DNA of 46,056 nt from positions 1 through 46,056 of the forward strand of contig NZ_JAAVUX010000028.1 of NCBI RefSeq assembly GCF_018449655.1. Direction: 5' to 3'. The first letter of the stretch is position 1. Every line of letters begins with the position of its first letter. Made by a program: the position numbers and the translations under genes. This document shows, in pieces, positions 24,595-33,886 of this stretch. Under the pieces are notes generated by a model. That model saw nothing but the letters and a program-made list of their open reading frames with translations, made no database searches and had not been told where the DNA came from. The DNA is from Pseudomonas sp. dw_358. GTDB taxonomy: Bacteria; Pseudomonadota; Gammaproteobacteria; Pseudomonadales; Pseudomonadaceae.

Positions 24595-26460
24595 TCAACC
24601 CTGCACCTGATCCATCGCCTGGGCAACGCCCTTGTCCTCCCCCAGAAACCCGCCACTCTGATGCTGCCAGAGCCGCGCATACACGCCGTTCCTGGCCAGC
24701 AGCTCGCTGTGGGTGCCCTGCTCGATGATGCGCCCGTCATCCATGACGATCAGCCGGTCCATGGCGGCAATGGTCGAGAGTCGGTGGGCGATGGCGATCA
24801 CGGTCTTGCCCTGCATCATTTCGTCGAGACTTTCCTGGATCGCCACCTCGACTTCCGAGTCCAACGCGCTGGTGGCTTCGTCCAGCAACAGAATCGGCGC
24901 GTTCTTGAGCATGACCCGGGCAATGGCCACGCGCTGGCGTTGGCCGCCGGACAGCTTGATGCCGCGCTCGCCTACCAGGGTGTCGTAGCCGGTATGGCCT
25001 TGCTTGTCGCTCAACTGGCGGATGAAACCATCGGCCTGGGCGTCGGCGGCTGCGCGGCGGACTTGTTCGTCAGTTGCATCAGGGCGCCCGTAGGCGATGT
25101 TGTCGCGAATCGAGCGGTGCAGCAGCGAGGTGTCCTGGGTCACCATGCCGATGGCGCTGCGCAGGCTGTCCTGCGTCACTTGGGCAATGTCTTGCCCATC
25201 GATGCGAATCTGCCCGCTGTCGACGTCGTAAAAACGCAGCAGCAAGTTGATCAGCGTCGACTTGCCTGCGCCGGAGCGTCCCACCAGACCGATTTTCTCC
25301 CCCGCACGAATGCTCAGGCTCAGGCCGGCGAGCACCTGGCGCTCACCGCTGTAGTTGAAGCCAACATCGTCGAACGTCACCGCGCCGCCGGTGGTCACCA
25401 GTGGGCGGGCGTCGGGCGCGTCCTGGACCTTGGCACCGCGGGTCAGGGTGCCCATGCCGTCCTGCACGGTGCCGATGTTCTCGAACAGCGAGGTCATCTG
25501 CCACATGATCCAGTGCGACATGCCATTGATCCGCAGCGCCATGGCGGTAACGGCCGCCACGGCACCGGTGCCGATTTCGCCCAGATGCCACAACCACAAC
25601 GCGTAACCGCCGGCGGCCATGAGCAAACCGACGACCAGGGCCTGGTTGACGATCTCGAACAGGCTGACCAGGCGCATCTGGCGAAACCCGGTGTGCTTGA
25701 AGTCTTCCATCGCCGCACGGGCGAAATGGGCTTCGCGGTTGGAATGGGAGAACAGTTTTACCGTGGTGATGTTGGTGTAGGCATCGGAGATGCGCCCGGT
25801 CATCGACGAGCGCGCGTGGGCCTGTTCCTGGCCGACTTTGCCCAGACGCGGCACGAAGTAGTACATCGCCAACCCGAACAGCGCGACCCAGGCCAGAAAC
25901 GGCAGCATCAGTTTCAACGCGAAGCCGCCGGCCAGGGCGATGATGGCAATGAAGTACACGCCAATGCCCGGGAGGATCTCGATCAGGGTGAACAGCACAT
26001 CGCGCACGGCCAAAGCCGTCTGCATCACTTTGGTGGTGACCCGGCCGGAGAACTCATCGGAGAAGAACGACAGGCTTTGCTTGAGCATCAGGCGATGGAA
26101 GTCCCAGCGCAGCCGCAACGGAAGGTTGATCGCCAGGATCTGGTGCTGGACCATGGTGCGCAATGCCACCAGGCCGATACTGGCGACCATCACCAAGGCA
26201 ATGCCCCACAGCACAGGGTCTTCCCGGCCGTCGGCATTGCTGCCGGCCTGCCAGGTGGACAGCAGGTCCACCACCTGACCGAGGAAGGAGAACAGCCAGG
26301 CCTCGTAGACCGACACAGCGGCGCTGAGCAGCGCCAGTGCCAGGACATAGCCCCGGGCGCCACGGGTGCAGGCCCAGAGAAAGCGGCCAAGCCCGTCGGG
26401 CGGCGGTGGTGCCTCGTCGGGCGGAAAAGGGTCGAGCCTTCGTTCAAATACACGAAGCAT
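24595..26460 (-). CDS. ABC exporter half-transporter, fused membrane and ATPase domains
   Basis: A 621-residue type IV ABC exporter. Six membrane helices fill about residues 35-340. The ATPase domain carries Walker A GRSGAGKSTLINLLL, Q-loop VTQDTSLL, signature LSGGQRQRVAIARV, Walker B ILLLDEATSALD and H-loop IAHRLSTI, all intact. It should work as a homodimer in the inner membrane exporting a lipid, drug or peptide; MsbA/MdlB-type proteins are the nearest by pattern. The start at 26460 (MLRVFERRLDPF) has GGAG at good spacing; the open frame to 26583 is not supported. Confidence 0.86.
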   Translation of the reverse strand: MLRVFERRLDPFPPDEAPPPPDGLGRFLWACTRGARGYVLALALLSAAVSVYEAWLFSFLGQVVDLLSTWQAGSNADGREDPVLWGIALVMVASIGLVALRTMVQHQILAINLPLRLRWDFHRLMLKQSLSFFSDEFSGRVTTKVMQTALAVRDVLFTLIEILPGIGVYFIAIIALAGGFALKLMLPFLAWVALFGLAMYYFVPRLGKVGQEQAHARSSMTGRISDAYTNITTVKLFSHSNREAHFARAAMEDFKHTGFRQMRLVSLFEIVNQALVVGLLMAAGGYALWLWHLGEIGTGAVAAVTAMALRINGMSHWIMWQMTSLFENIGTVQDGMGTLTRGAKVQDAPDARPLVTTGGAVTFDDVGFNYSGERQVLAGLSLSIRAGEKIGLVGRSGAGKSTLINLLLRFYDVDSGQIRIDGQDIAQVTQDSLRSAIGMVTQDTSLLHRSIRDNIAYGRPDATDEQVRRAAADAQADGFIRQLSDKQGHTGYDTLVGERGIKLSGGQRQRVAIARVMLKNAPILLLDEATSALDSEVEVAIQESLDEMMQGKTVIAIAHRLSTIAAMDRLIVMDDGRIIEQGTHSELLARNGVYARLWQHQSGGFLGEDKGVAQAMDQVQG

Positions 26461-26782
26461 GGGGGTCTCCGAAACGTTCAAGTGGGGAGATTCTGCCATC
26501 TGCCGGACGGTTTGCGGGTTTTGTGGTGTGAGTGCAGGTAAAACGCGACGTGGAGGGTCAGACGGCCACTGTCTGCGACCCACAAGGCAGGCGCAAAGTG
26601 CACTCAGATCGCTTGCCGGCGCGCGTCACATCGGTGGCGTGGCCCCGTCACGCAGTTAGTTGCCCATGGCTTTGGCTGTGATCAACACACGTGGCGCCTT
26701 GTCGAGCCGGTGTTCGCCGGCCGCGACCGGGGCAGGGATCGGCACGACCTTTACGGGCAAGCTGGGCAACGATTGAGGCGAC
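26461..26782. other. intergenic region between the ABC exporter and MBL genes
   Basis: I see no convincing gene in these 322 bases. A minus-strand frame without usual start ends at a TAA at 26658-26656 and has coding-like composition (it ends ITAKAMGN), possibly a worn gene end. It carries the promoter region of the ABC exporter, but no clear boxes. Confidence 0.35.
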
Positions 26783-27862
26783 TTACTTCAGCGCCCGCCA
26801 CCAGGGCCGCCCGGCATGGGGCCGTTTCAGATCGAGCGGCTCGCCCATTTCCGGCGTCGAGATTGCCACGCCCTGTGCGCGCGCCAAAGCCGTGATGCGT
26901 TCGAAGGGATCCTGCCAACGGTGCAGCCCGAGATCGAACGTGCCGTTGTGCACCGGGACCAGCCAGTTGGCGTTCAGATCCATGAAGGCTTGCAGCGTTT
27001 CCTCCGGCTGCATGTGCACATCCGGCCATTGCGCATCGTAGGCGCCGGTTTCCAGCAACGCGACATCGAACGGGCCGTACTGGGCACCGATCTGTTTGAA
27101 TCCGGAAAAGTAGCCGGTGTCACCGCTGAAGAATAACCGCAGGTCCTTGTGCAAGATGACCCAGGAGGCCCACAAGGTGGCGTTGCCATCGCGCACGCCA
27201 CGGCCGGAAAAATGCTGGGCTGGTGTGGCCGCCAGGCGCACGCCATCCAGCTCCAGCTCTTGCCACCAATCGAGCATCTTCACCTTGGCTTTATCAATGC
27301 CCCAACCGATCAGGCGGTCGCCAACGCCCAGGGGCGTGAGGAAGTGACGGGTCTTGGCCGCCAGTGCCAGCACCGTGGCGCGGTCAAGGTGATCGTAATG
27401 GTCATGGGATAGAATCACCGCCCTGATGGGCGGCAGATCATCGATCCCGATTGGCGTTTCGTGAAAGCGCGCAGGTCCTGCCCATTGCACCGGTGAAGCG
27501 CGTTTGGAAAACACCGGGTCGGTGAGGTAGAACGCCCCCGCCAGCTTGATCAGCAGCGTCGAATGGCCGAGGCGGTAGAGCGTGTTGTCGGGCGCACCCT
27601 GCAACAGGCTTCGAGTCAGTGGCCGCACCGTGATCGGCTGCTCGGGTACCGTGCCGGCCGGCTTGTTGAAAGCAAAGGTCCAGATCAGGCGAATCACTTG
27701 AGCGAGGCTCTGCTTGTGCATCGGCACCGGATTACGAAATTTGCCCGCCTTGAACTGTGGGGATGCCGCGGTGACGCCTGCCGGCCGTGAGGAGCAGCGC
27801 CCCCACCGACCCTGTGTGTGCCCACCACAGAGTGCTGCTTGAATACGCTTGATCGTCATCAT
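26783..27862 (-). CDS. MBL-fold metal-dependent hydrolase (NAPE-PLD/UlaG-like)
   Basis: A 359-residue metallo-beta-lactamase-fold protein. The metal-binding SHDHYDHLD motif is complete; TPAQHFSGRG gives the next His, LFFSGDTGYF the bridging Asp, and VPVHNGTFDL the final His. The N-terminal FRNPVP segment and the order of motifs fit the bacterial relatives of N-acyl-phosphatidylethanolamine phospholipase D. The substrate is unknown. Two adjacent ATG codons (27862 and 27859) could start it. It is 33 bases from the TetR gene upstream on the same strand and probably cotranscribed with it. Confidence 0.84.
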   Translation of the reverse strand: MMTIKRIQAALCGGHTQGRWGRCSSRPAGVTAASPQFKAGKFRNPVPMHKQSLAQVIRLIWTFAFNKPAGTVPEQPITVRPLTRSLLQGAPDNTLYRLGHSTLLIKLAGAFYLTDPVFSKRASPVQWAGPARFHETPIGIDDLPPIRAVILSHDHYDHLDRATVLALAAKTRHFLTPLGVGDRLIGWGIDKAKVKMLDWWQELELDGVRLAATPAQHFSGRGVRDGNATLWASWVILHKDLRLFFSGDTGYFSGFKQIGAQYGPFDVALLETGAYDAQWPDVHMQPEETLQAFMDLNANWLVPVHNGTFDLGLHRWQDPFERITALARAQGVAISTPEMGEPLDLKRPHAGRPWWRALK

Positions 27863-27895
27863 GATTGTCCAGTCACTCTTTTGAATGAGAAAAAA

Positions 27896-28462
27896 TCAGC
27901 CGAGCATGCGCCACAGCGCCTCGAACCCGGTGCGCAAGTGAACCGATGCGTGGGCCTTGTCGTCGGCCATGTACTGGGTGGTGGCATCCATCAGCGCCAT
28001 GACCAGTGAGCCGACGAACAGCAGCGGGGTATCGCGCATCGACCCGTTGGCACGAACGCGGTCGAGCAACCCAGCGACTTCACTGAACGCCTGGCTCGCG
28101 GCTTCACGGGTGGCGGGCGTCAAGTCTTCGCAGACCGCCAGACAGGCAATCGCCTTGCGTTCGTGCGGATGGGAAATCGCCCAGTGCAGCCACTGATCCC
28201 ATACCGAACGCAGTTGTTCATGCACGTCCTCATGGGGCGCAACCGTGATCATTGTCGATTTCGCCAACTCGGCCTTCAGGTGCAGATAGAGCGCATTGAG
28301 CAGATCCGATTTGGTCTCGAAATAGGTGAACAGCGCCCCGTTGGAGACGCCTGCCGCTTTCGCGATCGCTGCTGTCGGCGCGCTCAAGCCTTGCGCCGAA
28401 ATGATGCGTGTGGCGGCGGCGAGGATGGCGTTGCGTTTTTCGTCACTGCGAGGGCGTGCCAT
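27896..28462 (-). CDS. TetR-family transcriptional regulator
   Basis: A 188-residue repressor. The helix-turn-helix is in PTAAIAKAAGVSNGALFTYF followed by ETKSDLLNALY, the usual TetR motif at about residues 28-54. The ligand domain is unassigned. It lies directly upstream of the MBL hydrolase gene, which it likely controls, and divergent from the aldo/keto reductase gene across an inverted repeat. Confidence 0.88.
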   Translation of the reverse strand: MARPRSDEKRNAILAAATRIISAQGLSAPTAAIAKAAGVSNGALFTYFETKSDLLNALYLHLKAELAKSTMITVAPHEDVHEQLRSVWDQWLHWAISHPHERKAIACLAVCEDLTPATREAASQAFSEVAGLLDRVRANGSMRDTPLLFVGSLVMALMDATTQYMADDKAHASVHLRTGFEALWRMLG

Positions 28463-28472
28463 GGGCTGATCC

Positions 28473-28518
28473 GTTGACTGATGAGCCGAACATATAGAAG
28501 AGCGGTCAGTCAGTCAAC
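28473..28518. promoter_or_regulatory. candidate TetR operator region
   Basis: GTTGACTGA (28473-28481) and TCAGTCAAC (28510-28518) are perfect inverted copies in the control region just upstream of the TetR gene. The second is preceded by another TCAG, giving tandem TCAGTCAGTCAAC. Autoregulation is the simplest reading. Confidence 0.5.
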
Positions 28519-28682
28519 AATAAGGCCCGATGACCCTTCCCTCTTCCTGATTTAGCCAACGAGCTGGCCAGATCGGCCTGCCCGTGAGTGGCCTGTCGAC
28601 GATTTCATGTCGATCCGACGCAACTTTGCCAGCTTGCCCCCCCTCGAATGATGCAGACCTTCATCACCTTCAGGAGACCCTC

Positions 28683-29519
28683 ATGGCATCCGCCCCACTG
28701 ATCACCCTCAACGACGGCGTACAGATCCCGCAACTGGGCCTGGGCGTCTGGCAATTGGATGACGATCAGGCTTACGCCTCGTCCAAGGCCGCACTCGCCG
28801 CCGGCTACCGGCATATCGACACGGCGATGATCTACGGCAACGAAGCCGGGGTCGGCCGCGCTGTGGCCGAGAGCGACCTGGCGCGCGAGCAGATCTTCAT
28901 CACCACCAAACTGTGGAACGCCGACCAGGGCTTCGACAGCACCCTGCGCGCGTTTGACGCCAGCTTGAAGAAGCTCGGCCTGGAAACCCTCGACCTGTAC
29001 CTGATTCACTGGGCCATCCCGAAAAAAGGCACCTACCGCGACACCTGGAAAGCCTTCGTGCGCCTGCAGCAGGAAGGCCGGGTACGCTCCATCGGCGTCT
29101 CCAATTTCAACGCCGACCACCTGACCCACATCATCGATGACACCGGCGTGGTGCCCTCGGTCAACCAGATCGAAATCCATCCGGACTTCAATCAAGCCGA
29201 ACTGAGTCAATGGTGCCGGGACAAAGGCATCGTCACCGAGTCCTGGAGCCCGCTGGGCCAGGGCGGCGAACTGCTGCACCTGCCACTGTTCACCGAGATT
29301 GCCCAGCGTCACGGCAAGACCCCGGCCCATGTGATCCTGCGCTGGCACCTGCAAAATGGCCACGTGGTGATTCCGCGCTCGTCCAACGCTCAACGCATTG
29401 CAGCCAACATCGATGTGTTCGATTTCGAGCTCAGCGAACAGGAGTTGCAAGCGATTGCGCAGATCAAGCAGACCAGCCGGCTGGGGCCGGATCCTCAGAC
29501 CATCGACATGGGGCTTTGA
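28683..29519 (+). CDS. aldo/keto reductase (2,5-diketo-D-gluconate reductase-like)
   Basis: A 278-residue AKR of the DkgA/DkgB type, an NADPH-dependent carbonyl reductase. The catalytic tetrad is complete: Asp46 and Tyr51 (HIDTAMIYGNE), Lys76 (TTKLWN) and His109 (LIHW). The cofactor motif near the end reads IPRSSNAQRIAANIDVF. I chose 28683 because AGGAG lies seven bases upstream and the fold starts at LITLNDGVQIP; the frame is open from 28584. It stands alone, divergent from the TetR gene. Confidence 0.88.
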   Translation: MASAPLITLNDGVQIPQLGLGVWQLDDDQAYASSKAALAAGYRHIDTAMIYGNEAGVGRAVAESDLAREQIFITTKLWNADQGFDSTLRAFDASLKKLGLETLDLYLIHWAIPKKGTYRDTWKAFVRLQQEGRVRSIGVSNFNADHLTHIIDDTGVVPSVNQIEIHPDFNQAELSQWCRDKGIVTESWSPLGQGGELLHLPLFTEIAQRHGKTPAHVILRWHLQNGHVVIPRSSNAQRIAANIDVFDFELSEQELQAIAQIKQTSRLGPDPQTIDMGL

Positions 29520-29582
29520 GCCAGCGCGGATCATGACGGCAACGGTGTGCGGTCGATCGCGAGCGTCGGGCGATTGACCGCA

Positions 29583-30473
29583 TCAGGCCCGACCCGCTGC
29601 GCCGAATACCCCTGCTACTGCTGACGCCAACGCATACGTCGCCAATGCGCCGTCCTCGGCCCGCTGATACAGATTGATCGCAAAGGGCGGCAATGCCGGC
29701 AGCCCGCAGTCATCGGCGATGATCTGCAAGTCGCAGGGCACAGTGAACCCCAGCCAGGCGGTCACGGCGACGTCGGCGCGGACGGTGGCACAGGTGGCTT
29801 CAAGGTTGCCGGACTCGTACACCGTGCGCCAGGTGCGTCCTTGCGCCTGCAGCGCCGCTACGATCAGCGGGCGAAACGCGCAGTTCTGGTCGACCAGCGA
29901 GACCGGCAACGGCTGCTTGCACAGCGCACTGCCACCGCTGGCCCCCACCCATACTAGACGTTCGACGCGCAGGCACTGGACCTTGAAGCGCGGTTCGCGC
30001 GGTTCGCACGCTTGCGCCACCGGCGCCTCGACCAGTGCCAGGTCCAGCTCGCCACGCTCGATCGCGGCGGCCAGTTCCGACGAAGCCCCGCACATCAGCG
30101 TCACCTCGACCTGCGGCCAGGCCAGCTCATAGGCTTTCAACGCCGACGCCAACGCCTGGCCCATCAGGTCATAGGGCACACCGAAGCGCACCTTGCCGCT
30201 GAGGCTCGGCTGGGTCATTTCGGCCCACAGCTGATCATTGAGCGCCAGCAGCGCCCGTGCCTTGAGCAGCAGCCGCTCGCCGGCCTCGGTCAGGTGCAGG
30301 CGACGTTGCTGGCGGTCGAACACAGGGGTGTCGAAGAGGCTTTCCAGACGCTTGACCTGCTGGCTGATGGCACCTTGGGTCAGATGCAGCAGGGGGGCGG
30401 CCGCGGACATACTGCCGCACTCGTGGATGGCAACGAATGTTCGCAGTAGACCGAGATCAAGGTCACGTGGCAT
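29583..30473 (-). CDS. LysR-family regulator of the divergent LysE-type exporter
   Basis: A 296-residue LTTR. The winged helix is at the N-terminus (LLRTFVAIHECGSMSAAAPL, then LTQGAISQQVKRLE), with a periplasmic-binding-protein-like effector domain after residue 90. I started at 30473 (MPRDLDLG), which matches the usual distance to the helix-turn-helix; the frame opens at 30512. It is divergent from a LysE-type gene 101 bases away. That pairing (like ArgP/LysG with LysE or ArgO) suggests it activates the exporter in response to an amino acid. Confidence 0.87.
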   Translation of the reverse strand: MPRDLDLGLLRTFVAIHECGSMSAAAPLLHLTQGAISQQVKRLESLFDTPVFDRQQRRLHLTEAGERLLLKARALLALNDQLWAEMTQPSLSGKVRFGVPYDLMGQALASALKAYELAWPQVEVTLMCGASSELAAAIERGELDLALVEAPVAQACEPREPRFKVQCLRVERLVWVGASGGSALCKQPLPVSLVDQNCAFRPLIVAALQAQGRTWRTVYESGNLEATCATVRADVAVTAWLGFTVPCDLQIIADDCGLPALPPFAINLYQRAEDGALATYALASAVAGVFGAAGRA

Positions 30474-30574
30474 TGAGGTATTAGACTCCCTGATACTAGC
30501 GATTAACAACATTCGTTATGCTAATCCTTTTCTGCGTCTTAGGCTGGGTTTCCCCTCCTCGATCCGAGCCACTC

Positions 30575-31171
30575 ATGGGTATCGACAGTTTCTGGCCTTT
30601 GGCAATTTTCAGCATGAGCGCCACCTTCAGCCCAGGTGGCGCCACGACCTTGGCGACTGCCAGCGGCGCGCAGTTCGGGTTCCGCCACTCGATCCCCTTC
30701 ATTCTCGGCATTGCCACCGGGCTGGCCAGCATGGCGGCTGCCGCGGCGTTCGGGCTGGCCAATGTGCTGTTGCTCAACAGCTCGTTGGCAGCGGGCCTGA
30801 AAACCGTCGGCACCCTGTATTTGCTGTGGCTGGCGTGGAAAGTGGCGCGCGCGCCAGCACCGGGTGCGGCCAACGCGGCGACGCGGCCCGTGGGTTATTT
30901 CGCCGCCATCGCCCTGCTGTGGCACAACCCCAAAGGCTGGGCTATGACCAGCGGCGCAGCAGCGGCCTACACTCATCTGGCGAGCGGGCCAGCGCCGTTG
31001 GCGGGGTTGATGGGCGCCAGCTTCGGGCTCTGCGCGGCGATCTCGCTGTCGATCTGGTGCGTCGCAGGGCGCGAGCTGGGCCGCCGGGTCCGTCATGCGC
31101 GGCATTGGCGTTTGATCAACGCGGTGCTGGGGGGGCTGATCGTGGCGTCGATTGTGCCGATGTGGCTTTAG
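30575..31171 (+). CDS. LysE/RhtB-family amino acid exporter
   Basis: A 198-residue inner-membrane translocator with about five or six hydrophobic segments. The N-terminal signature FSMSATFSPGGATTLATASG is the LysE family's first helix region with its Pro-Gly. LWHNPKGWAMTSGA is the conserved mid-protein segment. The start at 30575 gives the normal family length; the frame is open from 30518. It is divergent from its likely LysR regulator. The substrate is a guess within the amino acid class. Confidence 0.85.
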   Translation: MGIDSFWPLAIFSMSATFSPGGATTLATASGAQFGFRHSIPFILGIATGLASMAAAAAFGLANVLLLNSSLAAGLKTVGTLYLLWLAWKVARAPAPGAANAATRPVGYFAAIALLWHNPKGWAMTSGAAAAYTHLASGPAPLAGLMGASFGLCAAISLSIWCVAGRELGRRVRHARHWRLINAVLGGLIVASIVPMWL

Positions 31172-31189
31172 CCACTTATCCAGGGCATC

Positions 31190-31212
31190 TGCCGCCTTTC
31201 AGATTGGCGGCA
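31190..31212. terminator. possible bidirectional hairpin between convergent genes
   Basis: TGCCGCC (31190-31196) pairs with GGCGGCA (31206-31212) around a nine-base loop, between the convergent exporter and oxidoreductase genes. No U-tract is present on either side, so termination strength is doubtful. Confidence 0.4.
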
Positions 31213-31246
31213 ACACCCGCTGCCGGACGGCAATGTCGCGGTCTGC

Positions 31247-32245
31247 TCACACCACCTTCAACACAATCTTCCCGATATGCTCCCCCTCCTCCATCCGTTG
31301 ATGAGCCCCCGCGGCATCGTCCAGTGCAAACACCCGGTCAATCATCGGCACGCATTGCCCCTGGCTCAGCAATGGCCAGACATTGGCTTTCACTGCCTGG
31401 GCGATTTCGGCTTTTTCCTCGGTACTGCGTGAACGCATCATCGAGCCGGTCACCGAGCCTTGCTTGTCCATCAACGCCAGCAGGTTGAAGTTCTTCACCG
31501 AGGCGCCACCCATGAAGCCGATGATCACCAGGCGGCCGCGCCGCGCGAGGGAGGCCAGGTTGGCGTCGAAATAGCTGCCCCCCATGATATCGAGGATCAC
31601 GTCCACACCTTTGCCGTGTGTCTGCAGGGCGATGACTTCGGCGAAGTCGGCTTCACGGTAGTTGATCGCCTCGCCGCCCAGGGCGCGGATCTGGGCGCAC
31701 TTTTCCTCGCTGCCGGCGGTGGCGAAGGCCTTGATGCCCAGTGCCTTGCAGAGCATCAAAGCGGTGGTGCCGATGCCGCTGGTGCCGCCATGGATCAGCA
31801 CCGTATCGCCCGTCCGGGCCTGCCCCAGTTCAAACAGGTTGGCCCAGACGGTGAAGAAAGTTTCCGGTATCGCTGCGGCCTGGATCATGTCCACGCCCTC
31901 GGGTATCGCCAGCGCCTGGGTGGCCGGGACCGCGCAATACTCGGCATAGCCGCCGCCGTTGGTCAGCGCGCAGACCCGGTCGCCCACCTTGAACTCGCCG
32001 ACCGCCGAGCCGACAGCCACCACCTCACCGGCCACTTCCAGCCCCGGCACCGCACTGAAGCCCGGCTTCATGGGGTAGTGGCCGGCGCGCTGGAGTACAT
32101 CCGGGCGGTTGATGCCGGCGGCATGCACTTTGATCAGCAATTCGTGCTCGGCGGGCGTCGGCACATCGGTCTCGGCCAGTTGCAGCACCTGTGGGCCACC
32201 GGGCTGGGTGATCTGGCTATAGCGCATGCGGCTTGGAAGGGTCAT
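31247..32245 (-). CDS. NAD(P)H:quinone oxidoreductase, PIG3-type MDR
   Basis: A 332-residue medium-chain reductase of the zinc-free quinone oxidoreductase class. The N-terminus MRYSQITQPGGPQVLQLAE, AAGINRPDVLQRAGHYP and the nucleotide-binding VLIHGGTSGIGTTALML are all typical of PIG3 relatives. It lacks the structural-zinc cysteine loop. GAGG lies eight bases before the ATG at 32245. It is divergent from a LysR gene across a perfect palindrome, so it is the likely target of that regulator. It probably protects against quinones or reactive carbonyls. Confidence 0.88.
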   Translation of the reverse strand: MTLPSRMRYSQITQPGGPQVLQLAETDVPTPAEHELLIKVHAAGINRPDVLQRAGHYPMKPGFSAVPGLEVAGEVVAVGSAVGEFKVGDRVCALTNGGGYAEYCAVPATQALAIPEGVDMIQAAAIPETFFTVWANLFELGQARTGDTVLIHGGTSGIGTTALMLCKALGIKAFATAGSEEKCAQIRALGGEAINYREADFAEVIALQTHGKGVDVILDIMGGSYFDANLASLARRGRLVIIGFMGGASVKNFNLLALMDKQGSVTGSMMRSRSTEEKAEIAQAVKANVWPLLSQGQCVPMIDRVFALDDAAGAHQRMEEGEHIGKIVLKVV

Positions 32246-32351
32246 GGGAATACCTCGTCGAAAGTCATTGCAGAATGGGACATCAGCCTGCGCAAGGCAT
32301 TCAGAATACCCTGATGAACCTGTGTGATAATGCAGCGATGAAGCATGTCAA

Positions 32352-32369
32352 TGATGCATATATGCATCA
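32352..32369. promoter_or_regulatory. perfect 18-base palindrome between LysR and quinone reductase genes
   Basis: TGATGCATATATGCATCA is identical to its reverse complement. It lies 12 bases before the LysR ATG, so a bound protein would block LysR expression. Length and position fit an autoregulatory LysR site. Confidence 0.6.
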
Positions 32370-32381
32370 GCAGGAGTGGGT

Positions 32382-33251
32382 ATGAATTGGGATGACGCAC
32401 GATTTTTCCTTGCCTTGGCTCGGATCTCGACCTTGCGCGGTGCCGCGCGGGCATTGGGTGTCGATCAAGCCACCGTCGGCCGACGGATCGCCGCGCTGGA
32501 ACGTTCATTGAACGCCGTGCTGTTCTTGCGCACCTCCGACGGCTATGCGCTGACGACTGCCGGCGAGGCCGCATTGGACGCCGCCGAGAAGATGGAGCAC
32601 GCCGGTGATGAACTGCAGCGCCGCATCGCCGGACTGGACGAGCGTCCCAGCGGGCTGGTGCGGATCGCCTCGACCGACTCGTTGGCCGTGGATTTCGTGA
32701 TCCCTGCCATGGCGCGGCTGCACGAGAGTTACCCCGACGTTCAGGTGTCGATCCAGTCCGGCACCGACATGCTCAACCTGGCCAAGCGCGAGGCCGACAT
32801 TGCCTTGCGCACCATCAAGCCCGACAACCCGGACCTGCTGGTGCGCCGCCTGGCCAGTTGGCCGTTGGGGCTGTTCGCCTCGCGCCAGTACCTGGAGCGA
32901 CGCGGCATCCCGCCACCTGGCAGCGGCTTCAAGGGCCATGACGTGGTCGCTTTTCAGGCCCATATCGACGCCGGCGAGCGTTACAACCTCGCGCAGGAAA
33001 CCCTGCAAGGCGCCCGAGTGGTGGCCAGCGCCAACAGCAGCCTGCTGGTGCGTACGGCGCTGGCGGCGGGATTGGGGCTGGGGGAGATTCCTGTCCAGAT
33101 GGGCAAACGCGACGGGCTGGTGCAGGTGTGGCCGCAGCGGACCCGACCGCAGACCTACGACGTCTGGCTGGTCACCCACAAGGATCTGCGCCATACGGTG
33201 CGTGTCAGCAGGGTGATGGATTATCTGGTGGCGGGGTTTGAACCGCTGTAG
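32382..33251 (+). CDS. LysR-family transcriptional regulator
   Basis: A 289-residue LTTR. The DNA-binding region is WDDARFFLALARISTLRGAA then LGVDQATVGRRIAALE, and the effector domain begins near residue 90 (GLVRIASTDSLAVDFVIP). I preferred the ATG at 32382 with CAGGAG directly upstream over the GTG at 32376, which lies on that site. It probably controls the divergent quinone reductase gene and itself through the palindrome between them. Confidence 0.87.
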   Translation: MNWDDARFFLALARISTLRGAARALGVDQATVGRRIAALERSLNAVLFLRTSDGYALTTAGEAALDAAEKMEHAGDELQRRIAGLDERPSGLVRIASTDSLAVDFVIPAMARLHESYPDVQVSIQSGTDMLNLAKREADIALRTIKPDNPDLLVRRLASWPLGLFASRQYLERRGIPPPGSGFKGHDVVAFQAHIDAGERYNLAQETLQGARVVASANSSLLVRTALAAGLGLGEIPVQMGKRDGLVQVWPQRTRPQTYDVWLVTHKDLRHTVRVSRVMDYLVAGFEPL

Positions 33252-33283
33252 GGCTCGCAACCCATTGACCAGCGTGGCTCGGG

Positions 33284-33814
33284 TCAAAGGGGCCGCTGAG
33301 GCGGCAGCATCCGTTCCAGCAAACCATCACGGCGCACTGCCACGTGCCAGACCGTGCCGGCGACATGCAAGGCGATCAGTCCGTACAGCGCGAACTGACA
33401 CCACACGTGCACGCTGTCGGCAGCGATGCCCAGGGCTTCCTGGTGGGGAAAGCCCGGCAGGTTCAACACTCGGAAAAACGGCACGTCCTGACCATTGCCG
33501 GCCATCAGGTAACCGGTCACGGGCATGACCAGCAGCAGTCCATAGAGCAAGCCATGGGTCAGTCTGGCCAGCCCCTCGGCCACTCGGCCCGTGCCCGCCG
33601 GGTAGCCCGGCGCACGATGGCGCCAGCGCCAGGTCAGGCGCATCAGCACCATCAGCCAGACACTGATGCCCATGGACTCATGGGCCATGTACCAAAACAC
33701 TCGGACCGGACCGGGCGGGAAGTTTTCCGCCACCCAGACGAAGGGCAAGAGCAGACACAGGGCTGCGGCAGTGAGCCAGTGAAGGGCCTGGGCGATGCCG
33801 GTGTATCGCAGCAT
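33284..33814 (-). CDS. cytochrome b561
   Basis: A 176-residue four-helix diheme inner-membrane cytochrome of the prokaryotic CybB type. Likely heme-ligand histidines are in QALHWLTA, MAHESMG, VHVWCQ and ALHVAGTVWHV. Such proteins take electrons from ubiquinol, and some act as superoxide:quinone oxidoreductases. AGGA precedes the ATG. It is a single gene, convergent with the LysR gene. Confidence 0.88.
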   Translation of the reverse strand: MLRYTGIAQALHWLTAAALCLLLPFVWVAENFPPGPVRVFWYMAHESMGISVWLMVLMRLTWRWRHRAPGYPAGTGRVAEGLARLTHGLLYGLLLVMPVTGYLMAGNGQDVPFFRVLNLPGFPHQEALGIAADSVHVWCQFALYGLIALHVAGTVWHVAVRRDGLLERMLPPQRPL

Positions 33815-33886
33815 GGGGATCCTGAACGCTTGTTGTTATGGACCCGAGGGTTCTCTAGTTGGTGATGGCCGTCAAGCTGTTTGGCG

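Noticed and set aside
24661..26541. 626-codon plus-strand open frame opposite the ABC exporter
   Set aside because: The minus strand encodes complete Walker A, signature, Walker B and H-loop motifs; the plus frame is His/Gln/Gly-rich shadow sequence.
26656..26782. Small minus-strand gene ending ITAKAMGN after the MBL hydrolase gene
   Set aside because: It has no ATG or clear ribosome-binding site and no recognised family; it may be a worn gene end, so it is only mentioned in the intergenic entry.
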